Below are positions 1-8,193 of a stretch of DNA of 64,000 nt, piece after piece. The first letter of the stretch is position 1. Each line of letters starts with the position of its first letter. The stretch is taken from NCBI GenBank assembly GCA_033875255.1, contig JAWZSN010000013.1, positions 1-64,000 on the forward strand, given 5' to 3'. A program made the position numbers and the translations under genes. Below the pieces are notes generated by a model that ran no database searches, was not told the DNA's origin, and worked only from the letters and a program-made list of their open reading frames with translations. The stretch is from Marinimicrococcus sp033875255. GTDB taxonomy: Bacteria; Pseudomonadota; Alphaproteobacteria; Geminicoccales; Geminicoccaceae.

Positions 1-131
1 AGGCCGAGAAGCGCACCGCCGAGACGGTCGCCGCCTGCATCGGCAGCCTCCTCGACAGCTTTGCCCCCGGCGCGTGCGCAAACTACCTGACGAACGCCGG
101 CTACGCTTCGATCCAGGCTCATCCCGCCTTA
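1..131 (+). mobile_element. Right end of an IS630-family insertion sequence (truncated by the window edge)
   Basis: The first ~128 bases carry the C-terminus of an IS630-type transposase. Immediately after it, at a TTA (129-131), begins a tail of the local 155-bp repeat that recurs intact at 308-330. IS630 elements insert at TA dinucleotides, so the TA at 130-131 is the likely insertion point, within a repeat copy. The left end lies outside the window and no terminal inverted repeat can be verified from one end. Confidence 0.55.
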
Positions 132-311
132 AGACGGCGTGAACTGGCCGGGCCGGGCTGCGCGGGGCCGGGCCGGGCGGCAGACCGCCAGGATCCGTTC
201 AGGGTTCCTCAACCCTTGCCGCGGCATGCTCGCGGATGGTGGGAGAGGTGCCGCCCCCAGGGTCTCGCGGCGGCGGAGTTCCACCCCAGCAGAATGCGGG
301 GGCCAGGTTAA
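3..311 (+). CDS. IS630-family transposase, C-terminal fragment (5' end outside window)
   Basis: DDE transposase that would catalyse cut-and-paste movement of an IS630-type element. The reading frame open from base 3 gives a segment ending LLDSFAPGACANYLTNAGY, which closely resembles the usual IS630 transposase C-terminus (LLDxFxPxECANYxxxAGY). No stop codon follows the usual end; the frame runs on through repeat DNA to a TAA at 309-311, adding about 60 low-complexity residues. Either the native stop was lost or the IS uses flanking DNA for termination. The catalytic DDE residues are off the window, so activity cannot be judged. Confidence 0.7.
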   Translation, partial: AEKRTAETVAACIGSLLDSFAPGACANYLTNAGYASIQAHPALRRRELAGPGCAGPGRAADRQDPFRVPQPLPRHARGWWERCRPQGLAAAEFHPSRMRGPG

Positions 312-640
312 GACGGCGTGAACTGGCCGGGCGGCAGGTCTCCACGGTCGGTTCACGTTTCTTTGATCTTTGCCGTGGCCTTCTCGCGGAGGGTGGGAGA
401 GATGCGGCCGCAGGATCTCGCGGCGGCGGAGTCCCACCCCGGCAGGATGGCGCGTCCGGGTTGAGCCGGCGTGAACGGGCCGGGCCGGCTGGCAGGTTTT
501 CACTGCCGGTTCAGGGTTCCTCAACCGTTGCCGGGGGAGTATGGCGGAGGGTGGGAGAGGTGCCGCTGCAGGAACCCTGGCGGGGGAAGGTCTCACGCCA
601 GCAGGGTGACGGGGAAAGATGACGAAGCGGTGAAGCCATA
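129..640. repeat. Degenerate tandem repeat, ~155-bp unit, about three copies plus a tail
   Basis: Three units begin with TTCAGGGTTCCTCAACC or a variant at about 199, 352 and 510 (spacing 153 and 158). Each holds a core like GGAGTCCCACCCCGGCAGGAT followed by a ...GGCGTGAACNGGCCGGGC tail. The tail TTAAGACGGCGTGAACTGG occurs at 129 (joined to the IS end) and identically at 308. The core is the same as that of the 262-bp array at 18.0-19.9 kb, so the two are one family. No coding potential is convincing on either strand. Confidence 0.75.
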
Positions 641-926
641 GCGGGACGGTGGGCGCTGGCTGGGGGGCGGGCGGTCGCCGGCACGTCTGCGCCGTCCCAG
701 GCACGGCCCCGCTCGCCGCCGTCCGCTGCCAAGCCCAGCTGCGCGGCGTCTGGCAGCGCCCGGCCGGCTCGGGAACGCTGAAGAAACCTTGTGTCCACCG
801 CTGCCATGGGCCGGCCGGTGGGCATCCTCCACGGCATCCCCGGCAGCGGCACATCGGGGCGCCAGCGGGTGGCAGTGGCGCGAACCACCGGCAAACCAGT
901 CGCCGGCGCGCTTCGTGCTGAGAACG
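641..926. other. Intergenic stretch with no recognisable gene
   Basis: GC-rich DNA between the repeat cluster and the icd terminator. Open frames on both strands encode arginine/proline/alanine-rich low-complexity sequence with no family resemblance, as expected by chance at this GC content. No tRNA, promoter or repeat copy was recognised. Confidence 0.5.
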
Positions 927-927
927 G

Positions 928-954
928 AAGGGCCCCGGGAGTGCCGGGGCCCTT
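928..954 (-). terminator. Hairpin terminator candidate downstream of icd
   Basis: Perfect 11-bp stem AAGGGCCCCGG / CCGGGGCCCTT with a 5-base loop, 50 bases after the icd stop. The U-tract on the minus strand is poor (CCGTTCT), so termination efficiency is uncertain. Confidence 0.5.
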
Positions 955-1004
955 GGTCGATGCGGTGGGCGGGCCGGCCCGCGAGGGGCCGGCGGTGGCC
1001 GGCG

Positions 1005-2222
1005 TCAGGCGGCCATCTTCGCCCGGAGGTTCTCCTCGAGCTTGTCGAGGAACTGGGTGGTGGTCATCCACGGCTGGTCGGGGCCGATGAGAATCGCCAG
1101 GTCCTTGGTCATGAAGCCGTTCTCGACGGTCTCGATGCAGACCTGCTCGACGGTCTTGGCGAAGTTCTCGACCTCGGGCGTGCCGTCGATCCGGCCGCGG
1201 TAGGTGAGGCCGCGGGTCCAGGCGAAGATCGAGGCGATCGGGTTGGTGGAGGTCTGCCGGCCCTTCTGGTGCTCGCGGTAGTGGCGGGTCACCGTGCCGT
1301 GCGCGGCCTCGGCCTCGACGGTCTTGCCGTCGGGGGTCATCAGCACCGAGGTCATGAGGCCCAGCGAGCCGAAGCCCTGGGCCACCGTGTCGGACTGCAC
1401 GTCGCCGTCATAGTTCTTGCAGGCCCACACGAAGGCGCCCGACCACTTGAGGGCGGCCGCCACCATGTCGTCGATGAGGCGGTGCTCGTAGGAGATGCCG
1501 GCCTCCTCGAACTTCGCCTTGAACTCGGCCTGGTAGACCTCCTCGAAGAGGTCCTTGAAGCGGCCGTCATAGGCCTTGAGGATGGTATTCTTGGTCGAGA
1601 GATAGACCGGGTAGCCGCGCATCAGGCCGTAGTTCATGCAGGCCCGGGCGAAGTCGCGGATGCTCTCGTCGAGATTGTACATGCCCATGGCCACGCCCGA
1701 GCCCGGGAACCTGAAGATCTCGTACTCGACCGCCTCGCCGCCGTCCTCGGGCTCGAAGCGCATGGTGAGCGTGCCCTTGCCCGGCACCTTGAAGTCGGTG
1801 GCGCGGTACTGGTCGCCGAAGGCGTGGCGGCCGATGACGATGGGCTGGGTCCAGCCGGGCACCAGGCGCGGCACGTTCTTGCAGATGATCGGCTCGCGGA
1901 AGACGGTGCCGCCCAGGATGTTGCGGATGGTGCCGTTGGGCGAGCGCCACATCTTCTTGAGGCCGAACTCCTCGACGCGCGCCTCGTCGGGGGTGATGGT
2001 GGCGCACTTGACGCCGACATTGTGCTTCTTGATGGCCTCGGCGGCGTCCACCGTGATCTGGTCGTCGGTGGCGTCGCGGCTCTCGACGCTCAGATCGTAG
2101 TAGAGCAGGTCGACGTCGAGATAAGGCAGGATCAGCTTGTCCTTGATCATCTGCCAGATGATCCGGGTCATCTCGTCGCCGTCGATCTCGACGATCGGGT
2201 TCGCTACCTTGATCTTCTGCAT
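1005..2222 (-). CDS. icd: Isocitrate dehydrogenase, NADP-dependent (eukaryote-like subfamily)
   Basis: Oxidatively decarboxylates isocitrate to 2-oxoglutarate in the TCA cycle, making NADPH; cytosolic homodimer. The 405-residue product has the subfamily's N-terminus (IVEIDGDEMTR), the substrate loop SPNGTIRNILGGTVFREP and the C-terminal NADP region EAAHGTVTRHYREHQKG with NPIASIFAWTRGL. It resembles mitochondrial/cytosolic and rhizobial IDH rather than the E. coli type. An in-frame ATG lies eight codons upstream (2246), but ATG at 2222 is preceded by GGAG at eight-base spacing and matches family length, so it is preferred. It stands alone, with a hairpin 50 bases downstream. Confidence 0.96.
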   Translation of the reverse strand: MQKIKVANPIVEIDGDEMTRIIWQMIKDKLILPYLDVDLLYYDLSVESRDATDDQITVDAAEAIKKHNVGVKCATITPDEARVEEFGLKKMWRSPNGTIRNILGGTVFREPIICKNVPRLVPGWTQPIVIGRHAFGDQYRATDFKVPGKGTLTMRFEPEDGGEAVEYEIFRFPGSGVAMGMYNLDESIRDFARACMNYGLMRGYPVYLSTKNTILKAYDGRFKDLFEEVYQAEFKAKFEEAGISYEHRLIDDMVAAALKWSGAFVWACKNYDGDVQSDTVAQGFGSLGLMTSVLMTPDGKTVEAEAAHGTVTRHYREHQKGRQTSTNPIASIFAWTRGLTYRGRIDGTPEVENFAKTVEQVCIETVENGFMTKDLAILIGPDQPWMTTTQFLDKLEENLRAKMAA

Positions 2223-2336
2223 CGGCACCACTCCGTCACCTGACATGGGCTGGGATCCCGCGGACCCGCACAGGGCGGCCGGTTTGTACCCGAGACGGCG
2301 GTGGCTGCAAAGCGGGACGGCGTGCAGGCCGCATCC

Positions 2337-3539
2337 TCACAGCGTCAGACCCTCCTCCGCCTCCGCATCGGCCTCGAGCGCGTCCTCGATGATACGCGCC
2401 AGTGCGGCGGGCGAGATCGCATGCTCCAGGTGGGTATCGTCGACGAACACCCGAAAGCTGCCGCCAAGATCGATCTGCTCGAGGGCACGTCTCACCATGG
2501 GCTCGTAGAGCAGCGCCTCGCTGCCGAAGAAGCAGCAGGGATCGTAGCGGTTGACGATCTGCAGCTCGCGCCGGCCCTGGCCCGCAGCGCCCAGCACGTA
2601 GAGGTCGAGATAGCCGGCGATCTTGTAGAATGCGGGCACGCGCTGCTCGTAGTCGCCGGCGCTGCTGTAGCGCCCGGTCACCGGGTGCGGGCGGTGCAGC
2701 GCCCGGGGCAGGGTGCCGGCGACCGGATAGGCCCGGCTGATGCGTGGATCGAGGGCGGCGTAGACGGTGGTGGTCCACCCGCCGCCCGACAGGCCCAGCA
2801 TGATGATGTGCCGATAGGCAAAGCGGGCCTGGACATGGTTCACCGCGCGCAGCAGCGGGTCCATGAAGAGCCGCAGCGGCGCGAAGCCTTCGGTCTCGAG
2901 AAAGCCGAGATCCCAGTGGGAGCCGCCGTCGAGGGGCAGCGTGCCGCCGCCGGGCACCACCAGCCGCTCCGGCCAGCCATTGACCCCCTGCATCGGCATG
3001 TCGAAGGCGAGGATGCCAAAGCCTTTGTCGAGAAGCGCATCGAGGGTCGCCCGGGCGGTGCTGCGAAAGCTCCCGTCATGGCCGGCATGGTAGATGGCGA
3101 GCTGGCCGTTCCCGCGCCTGGGCAGGAAATGGTAGGCGCGCGCGAGGAAGCCGAACTCCAGCTCGATCTCGAGCTGGTCGATATGCTCGAGATTGTCCAT
3201 GTCGTCGAACAGGCTGTCGTCGACGCCGGTCTGCACGCTGGTCGGCAGCCGGTCCAGCGGCAGGCCGGGCCGCTCCCACAGATACTCGATCAGCCGCCTG
3301 CGTACCGTCACGAGGTCCTGCCGGCTGCGCACCGCGATCTCGCTCTCCAGCTCGCCCTCCGCGATCCGCACCGGCGTCTCCAGGCCGAAGCAGTGGCGCG
3401 CCACCCTGAGCGAGTTGAGCCTCTTGTAGACGGTCGGGTTGCAGAACACGCTGCCGCCGCTGTCGGCGATGCCGAAGGCCGCGATGCACAGCAGCGCTGC
3501 CGGCAGGAGCAGCAGCGAGCCGGTCCTGAGCCACCCCAT
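2337..3539 (-). CDS. Exported alpha/beta hydrolase of unknown substrate
   Basis: 400-residue protein with an N-terminal hydrophobic signal (LLLLPAALLCIAAFGIA) and an alpha/beta-hydrolase core. The nucleophile elbow GLSGGGW gives the likely catalytic Ser, and HLEHAIS near the C-terminus could supply the His; LAFDMPMQGVNGW resembles the strand before the cap. Export to the periplasm is inferred from the signal. It is separated from icd by 114 bases on the same strand and may be cotranscribed. The substrate (ester, peptide or glycan) cannot be told from sequence. Confidence 0.75.
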   Translation of the reverse strand: MGWLRTGSLLLLPAALLCIAAFGIADSGGSVFCNPTVYKRLNSLRVARHCFGLETPVRIAEGELESEIAVRSRQDLVTVRRRLIEYLWERPGLPLDRLPTSVQTGVDDSLFDDMDNLEHIDQLEIELEFGFLARAYHFLPRRGNGQLAIYHAGHDGSFRSTARATLDALLDKGFGILAFDMPMQGVNGWPERLVVPGGGTLPLDGGSHWDLGFLETEGFAPLRLFMDPLLRAVNHVQARFAYRHIIMLGLSGGGWTTTVYAALDPRISRAYPVAGTLPRALHRPHPVTGRYSSAGDYEQRVPAFYKIAGYLDLYVLGAAGQGRRELQIVNRYDPCCFFGSEALLYEPMVRRALEQIDLGGSFRVFVDDTHLEHAISPAALARIIEDALEADAEAEEGLTL

Positions 3540-3821
3540 CCGTACCTCCGCTTCCTCTCCCGGCCGCCTCCAGCGGCTCGCCTCGGGACAGGGGCCGCGG
3601 GTCAGCCGGGGAAGGTGCAGCCGGGATCCTGGACGGTCCTTCTATGGCGCGTTTGCGGGATGGCCGAAACTTTTGACAGGGCGGATACAGCAAGCCGCTA
3701 TATCCGTGTACATCGTTTCATTGGGCGACGCACCGACGACACGGCTCGGGTTCCGGATTTTCTCGTCGAGGCTGCCCGTTCTTCTTGCTTTTTCTGCTTC
3801 TTCGCAAATACGGCGTGGCGG
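3540..3821. other. Intergenic region between dnaQ and the hydrolase gene
   Basis: About 280 bases that must hold the hydrolase promoter on the minus strand. The most promoter-like string is on the other strand: TTGACA at 3673-3678 followed after 20 bases by TATATC at 3699-3704, with no plus-strand gene behind it. The right half is pyrimidine-rich (CTTGCTTTTTCTGCTTCTTCG). Confidence 0.4.
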
Positions 3822-4505
3822 CTAGCCTTCCGGCAGATCCCACAGCGGCTCTTTCAGGCGCGCCACGAAGGCGCGATGGGCGGCGAGCTCCTCGGGCGAC
3901 GCGGCGTGCGGGCGGGCCGGGCGGACCGTGCGCTGCGTCACCTGGACCACCATGCTGCGGCGGGTCTCGACCTTGAGCCCGAGATCCGCTTGGCGACCGC
4001 CCAGGAGGTTCAGATAGACCTCGGCCAGAAGCTCGCAGTCGAGCAGCGCGCCGTGCTTGACGCGGGCCGATGAATCGACGCCGAAGCGGCGGCACAGCGC
4101 GTCGAGGCTGTTGGGCGCGCCGGGGAACCGCTTTTGCGCCATCACCAGCGTATCGACCGCGCGATCCATCGGCACGCCGCGCCGCCCCAGCCGGGCGAGC
4201 TCGGCGTTGATGAAGCGCATGTCGAAGGCGGCGTTGTGGATGATCAGCCGGCTCTCGCCGGCGAACTCGAGGAAGTCGTCGATGACCTCGTGGAACAGCG
4301 GATGGCCGGCGAGGAAATCGGCCGACAGGCCGTGGATCCTGAAGGCCTCCTCGGGCATGTCGCGCTGCGGGTTGATGTAGCGGTGGAAGCTGTTGCCAGT
4401 CGGCACGTGATTCACCAGCTCCACACCGGCGATCTCCACCAGCCGGTCGCCCTTGAGCGGGTCGAGGCCGGTGGTCTCGGTATCCACCACGATCTCGCGG
4501 ATCAA
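3822..4505 (-). CDS. dnaQ: DNA polymerase III epsilon subunit (3'-5' proofreading exonuclease)
   Basis: Proofreading exonuclease of the replicative polymerase; DEDDh family. Exo I is DTETTGLDP at residues 8-16, Exo II HNAAFDMRFIN, and Exo III HGALLDCELLAEVY, so all acidic metal ligands and the general-base His are present. The C-terminal tail (~170-227) should carry the alpha-subunit binding region. Length (227 residues) is normal. It is the last gene of maf-coaE-dnaQ; only 12 bases separate it from coaE, so cotranscription is likely. The maf/coaE/dnaQ order is common in Alphaproteobacteria. Confidence 0.95.
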   Translation of the reverse strand: MIREIVVDTETTGLDPLKGDRLVEIAGVELVNHVPTGNSFHRYINPQRDMPEEAFRIHGLSADFLAGHPLFHEVIDDFLEFAGESRLIIHNAAFDMRFINAELARLGRRGVPMDRAVDTLVMAQKRFPGAPNSLDALCRRFGVDSSARVKHGALLDCELLAEVYLNLLGGRQADLGLKVETRRSMVVQVTQRTVRPARPHAASPEELAAHRAFVARLKEPLWDLPEG

Positions 4506-4517
4506 GGCTCGCTCACC

Positions 4518-5150
4518 TCACCTGTGACGCATCCAGAGTCGGGGCCAGGCCCGCGGCTCCAGGCCGTGCATCCGCACGAGGATAGCCTCGACCGCCGCGG
4601 CGCTGGCGCCCCGGTCGAAGCCCGCGGGAATGACGAAGTCGGCCCGGCGCCTTTTCTGCGCGTCGGGAAGCTGCTTGTCGAGAATGGCCGAAAGCCGCGC
4701 CTCGCTCATGCCGGGGCGCCGCAGGGCGCGCTGGCGCTGGAGGGCGGGATGGGCGCTCACCACCGCCACGCGGTCGACCCGGCGCTGGCCTCCGGTCTCC
4801 AGAAGAAGCGGGATGTCGAGCACCACCAGCGGCCGGCGGTCGCGGCACTGGCGCTCGAGGAACTGCCGCTCGCCGGCGCGCACCAGCGGGTGGACGATCG
4901 TCTCCAGCCGGCGCAGCGCCGCCGCGTCGCCCAGCACCCGGGCGCCGAGCGCCCGCCGGTCGATGCCGCCCTCGGGGCTGCCGCAGCCCGCAAAGGCCGC
5001 CAGCACCGGAGCCACCGCCGCCCCGCCCGGCGCGAACAGGCCGTGCACGGCGGCATCGGCGTCGAACACCGGCACGCCGAAGGCACGAAAGAGGCGCACC
5101 GCGTGGCTCTTGCCCATGGCGATCGAGCCGGTGAGGCCGAGCAGCAGCAT
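4518..5150 (-). CDS. coaE: Dephospho-CoA kinase
   Basis: Last step of coenzyme A synthesis: ATP-dependent 3'-phosphorylation of dephospho-CoA. The 210-residue protein opens with the P-loop GLTGSIAMGKS, followed by FDADAAVH and IDRRALGARV, then LVVLDIPLLLETG and, near the end, ADFVIPAG, all family motifs. The open frame continues far upstream, but the start at ATG 5150 puts the P-loop at residue 5 as in other CoaE proteins. It lies five bases after the maf stop, indicating coupled translation. Confidence 0.95.
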   Translation of the reverse strand: MLLLGLTGSIAMGKSHAVRLFRAFGVPVFDADAAVHGLFAPGGAAVAPVLAAFAGCGSPEGGIDRRALGARVLGDAAALRRLETIVHPLVRAGERQFLERQCRDRRPLVVLDIPLLLETGGQRRVDRVAVVSAHPALQRQRALRRPGMSEARLSAILDKQLPDAQKRRRADFVIPAGFDRGASAAAVEAILVRMHGLEPRAWPRLWMRHR

Positions 5151-5155
5151 CGCCC

Positions 5156-5773
5156 TCAGTCCGCCAGCACGCCCTGGTCGCGCAGGAACTGCAGCACCGG
5201 CAGGAGGGGCATGCCCAGCACGGTGAAGTAGTCGCCCTGGACGCGGCTCATGAGCTGGGCGCCGCGGCCCTCGAGCTGGTAGGCGCCGACCGAGCCCAGC
5301 ACGTCCTCGCCGCATGCCGCCAGGTAGTCCTCGAGGAACGCCTCGCCGAAAGGGCGCACCCAGAGCTCGGCAGCGTCGACCGCGTGCCATACCCGCACGC
5401 CGCCACGAAACGCGACGGCAGCCGAGATCAGGCGATGGCGCCGGCCCCGCAGCGCCCGGAGCTGGGCGCGGGCCGCGGCGAGGTCGACGGGCTTTTCCAG
5501 CCATGCCCCATCGAGCTCGAGGATCTGGTCGCCGCCCAGCACGATGGCGTCGTGGGGCGCCTGGCGGGCTACCTGCTGCGCCTTGAGCTCGGCCAGGGCC
5601 ACGGCGGCGTCGGCGCCGCTCACCTGCTCGGCGCGCAGCGCCTCGCGCACGCTCTCCTCGTCGACCACCGGACGCTGCTGCTCGGGCTCGAGGCCCGCCG
5701 CGCGCAGCATGGCCGCCCGGGCGGCGCTGCCGGAGGCGAGCACGAGTCGGGCAGCAGGGCGGGATGCGTGCAT
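5156..5773 (-). CDS. maf: Maf family nucleoside triphosphate pyrophosphatase
   Basis: House-cleaning pyrophosphatase acting on nucleoside triphosphates (dTTP/UTP or modified ones). Motifs: LASGSAARAAML at the N-terminus, VDEESVREAL, GGDQILELDGAWLEKP with the catalytic Asp region, and GDYFTVLGMPL near the end. The frame opens 18 codons earlier, but ATG at 5773 has GGAG ten bases upstream and places LASGS near the N-terminus as in the family; 205 residues. First gene of maf-coaE-dnaQ. Substrate specificity is not determinable here. Confidence 0.93.
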   Translation of the reverse strand: MHASRPAARLVLASGSAARAAMLRAAGLEPEQQRPVVDEESVREALRAEQVSGADAAVALAELKAQQVARQAPHDAIVLGGDQILELDGAWLEKPVDLAAARAQLRALRGRRHRLISAAVAFRGGVRVWHAVDAAELWVRPFGEAFLEDYLAACGEDVLGSVGAYQLEGRGAQLMSRVQGDYFTVLGMPLLPVLQFLRDQGVLAD

Positions 5774-5891
5774 GACGGGGATCTCCTCGCAGGCCGGTCG
5801 CGGTGCGGCGCAAGCCAATCTTAACAAAGCCGTGGTCGACTGTTGCCCGGCCGTCCGGCGGGAGGGGCGGCGCCTCGTGCGGGAAGGACGG

Positions 5892-6098
5892 ATGCAGCAC
5901 GCGATGCCGAGCGTCCGGCGGCAGCGGCTCTCGGAGCTTAGCCGCCGACAGGCCTACATCAAGCGCGTCCGCGAGGAGAAGGACGAGTTCTGGGCGATCT
6001 TCGGCGCCTGCGGCCGGCCCATCGCGCTGGCGGAGAGCCGCGAGCTGGCGCGTGCGGTGGCCCGCCATTTCGGGCTCGAGCCGGTCGACACCCACTGA
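5892..6098 (+). CDS. Small basic protein of unknown function (68 residues)
   Basis: Not recognised. Starts at ATG 5892 with GGAAGGACGG directly upstream. The protein is highly charged and helical-looking, with RRQAYIKRVREEKDEFW in the middle, which looks like real coding sequence rather than GC-driven noise; the opposite-strand frame is low complexity. It sits alone between two minus-strand operons. A second in-frame ATG four codons later is an alternative start. The same frame is open upstream into maf, so a longer form is possible but has no coding character there. Confidence 0.5.
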   Translation: MQHAMPSVRRQRLSELSRRQAYIKRVREEKDEFWAIFGACGRPIALAESRELARAVARHFGLEPVDTH

Positions 6099-6125
6099 CG
6101 GGCCGGCGCCGGCATCCACGGGCGC

Positions 6126-7478
6126 TCAAAGGGGCAGGCGGATGATCGCCTTGAGACCACCTTGCGCGGACTGGTCTAGACGCAGGTCGCCGCCATGGCC
6201 GAGCGCCACGTCGCGGGCGATGGTGAGGCCGAGGCCTACCCCGCCGGTCGCGCGCGAGCGCGACTGGTCGAGCCGCACGAACGGCCGGAACACCGCCTCG
6301 CGCTGGCTCTTGGGGATCCCCGGCCCGTCATCCTCGACGGTGATCTCGACATGGCGGCCGCGCCGCCGCGCGCCCAGCGCGATCGACCTGCCGTGACGGG
6401 CGGCGTTGTCGACCAGGTTGGCGAGGCAGCGGCGCAGCGCCACCGGGCGGGCCGGCAGCAGGATCTCCTCGCCGTCGCGCAGCTCGACGGCGGCGCCCGC
6501 CCGCTCGCCGCGCTCGCGCATGTTCTCCAGCAGCGGCCGCAGCGCCACCGGCTCGATCCCCTCCCGGCCCTCGCCGCGCGCGAAGGAGAGGTAGGATTCG
6601 ATGATCTGCGCCATCTCCTCGACATCCTCGCGCAGCTCGGCGAATACCGGCTTCTCGGTGCTGTCGAGCAGCTCGAGCTCGAGCTTCATGCGGGTGAGCG
6701 GCGTCCTGAGGTCGTGGCTCACCGCCGCCAGCATCTCGGTGCGCTGGCCGAGATGCCGCAGGATGCGCTGGCGCATCAGGTTGAAGGCGTGCGCCGCCTG
6801 GCGGATCTCCTGCGCCCCCTGGGGCCGGTAATCGCCGATGTCGCGGCCCTTGCCGAAGCTCTCCATGGCGCGCGCCAGCTTGCGGATCGGACGGATCTGC
6901 AGGCGCAGGAAGTAGATCGCCACCAGCAGCAGGACAGTCGAGACGCCGAGCATCCAGGCGAGCAGCAGGCCGGTGGTGGTGCTGGTCACCCGTTTGCGGG
7001 GCGCCAGCACCCGCAAGAGCCCGTCCGGAAGCTGGACATAGACGGCGATGCGCTGCGGCACGTCGGAGCGCAGGTCGAGCAGGAAGGGCTGGCGCAGGCT
7101 CTCCTGGAACGCCTCGAGGATCTTCTCGTCGATATGGCCGCGCACCGGGTCGGCGAGGTCGGCGTCGCGGGCGGCGGCCTCGAGGGTGCCGCCGGGCTCG
7201 AAGGACATGCGCAGGTCGGTGAACTTCCGCACCTGCTCCATGACCTGGTCGCGGCCGGCGAGATCGTGCCGCTCGCCCAGGAGCTCGGCGGTCAGCGCCA
7301 CCTCGCCGGCCACGCCGGTCGCCAGCCAGCGGGTCACCGTGTCCCAGTGCCGATTGTAGAAGATGACGGTGAGGACGACCTGCAGCACGACCACCGGCAG
7401 GACGACGATCAGCAGCGAGCGCGTGAACAGCGAGCGGGGGACGACGGTGCGGTTCAAGAAGGTGCGGAACGGACCCAA
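6126..7478 (-). CDS. EnvZ-like sensor histidine kinase
   Basis: 450-residue inner-membrane sensor. TM1 is at about 20-42 (LLIVVLPVVVLQVVLTVIF), then a ~125-residue periplasmic domain, TM2 at about 168-192, a HAMP domain, the dimerisation box AAVSHDLRTPLTRMK with the phospho-accepting His, N box LANLVDNAARHG, G boxes DDGPGIP and GGVGLGLTIARDV. It follows the regulator gene by six bases and is certainly its partner. The HAMP-HisKA-HATPase layout is that of EnvZ; the signal is unknown, osmolarity or redox being guesses. Confidence 0.9.
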   Translation of the reverse strand: MGPFRTFLNRTVVPRSLFTRSLLIVVLPVVVLQVVLTVIFYNRHWDTVTRWLATGVAGEVALTAELLGERHDLAGRDQVMEQVRKFTDLRMSFEPGGTLEAAARDADLADPVRGHIDEKILEAFQESLRQPFLLDLRSDVPQRIAVYVQLPDGLLRVLAPRKRVTSTTTGLLLAWMLGVSTVLLLVAIYFLRLQIRPIRKLARAMESFGKGRDIGDYRPQGAQEIRQAAHAFNLMRQRILRHLGQRTEMLAAVSHDLRTPLTRMKLELELLDSTEKPVFAELREDVEEMAQIIESYLSFARGEGREGIEPVALRPLLENMRERGERAGAAVELRDGEEILLPARPVALRRCLANLVDNAARHGRSIALGARRRGRHVEITVEDDGPGIPKSQREAVFRPFVRLDQSRSRATGGVGLGLTIARDVALGHGGDLRLDQSAQGGLKAIIRLPL

Positions 7479-7484
7479 GGCTGC

Positions 7485-8183
7485 CTAGCCCTTCGTGCGC
7501 AGGACGTAGCCGGCGCCGCGCATGGTGAGAAGATAGCGCGGCTGCTTGGAGTCGTCCTCGATCTTGCGGCGCAGCCGGACGATCTGCACGTCGACCGCGC
7601 GGTCCGAACCGCTGATGCGGCTGCGCGCGCCCAGCTCGGCCCGGCTAATCGGCTGGTCGGGTTGCATGCACAGGATGCGCAGGAGCGCGGCCTCGCCGTT
7701 GGTGAGGTTGATGGGCTCCTCGCCGCGCCGCAGCTCGAGCGCGTCGGGATCGAAGCTGAACGGGCCGAAGCGGACGACGCCGCTGCCGCCGGGTGCCGCA
7801 CCCCGCGAGGGGCGGATCCGGCGCAGGATGGTGGTGACCCGCAAGAGCAGCTCGCGCGGCTCGAAGGGCTTGACCAGATAATCGTCGGCGCCGCGCTCGA
7901 GCCCGGCGATGCGGTCCTCGGGCTCGCCCCGCGCGGTCAGCAACAGGATCGGCACGTCGAGCTCGCGGCGCAGCTCGCCGGTGAGCTCGATCCCGTCCTG
8001 GTCGGGCAGCATGACGTCGAGCACGATGAGGTCGAACTGGATATGCGAGAGGGCCCGGCGCGCCTCGCCGGCGTCCGCCGCGACCGACACCAGATAGCCG
8101 TTCTGCACCAGGTAGCGCTGCAGCAGCGCACGCAGGCGCGCATCGTCGTCGACCACCAGGATATGCAGGCTGTCGCTCGTCAA
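7485..8183 (-). CDS. OmpR/PetR-like response regulator
   Basis: 232 residues: receiver domain (acidic pocket VVDDDAR, phospho-Asp in LIVLDVMLPDQDG, switch Thr in LLTARGEPED, Lys in YLVKPFEP) followed by an OmpR-type winged helix (AVDVQIVRLRRKIED). The sequence is close to what I know of Rhodobacter PetR, whose gene also neighbours a MarR-type petP. It lies 10 bases after the MarR gene and six before the kinase, so the three form an operon. It probably binds DNA as a phosphorylated dimer; its regulon cannot be inferred. Confidence 0.92.
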   Translation of the reverse strand: MTSDSLHILVVDDDARLRALLQRYLVQNGYLVSVAADAGEARRALSHIQFDLIVLDVMLPDQDGIELTGELRRELDVPILLLTARGEPEDRIAGLERGADDYLVKPFEPRELLLRVTTILRRIRPSRGAAPGGSGVVRFGPFSFDPDALELRRGEEPINLTNGEAALLRILCMQPDQPISRAELGARSRISGSDRAVDVQIVRLRRKIEDDSKQPRYLLTMRGAGYVLRTKG

Positions 8184-8193
8184 TCTGGCTTCC

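Noticed and set aside
129..1071. Possible genes in the first kilobase (frames of 60-241 codons on both strands)
   Set aside because: They cross the repeats, have low-complexity composition, and lack ribosome sites.
789..2243. 484-codon open frame antisense to icd
   Set aside because: It is the reverse-complement shadow of a highly conserved enzyme; leucine/valine/glycine-rich, no domains. Similar shadows exist for dnaQ, the TRAP permease, recA, alaS and opgH.
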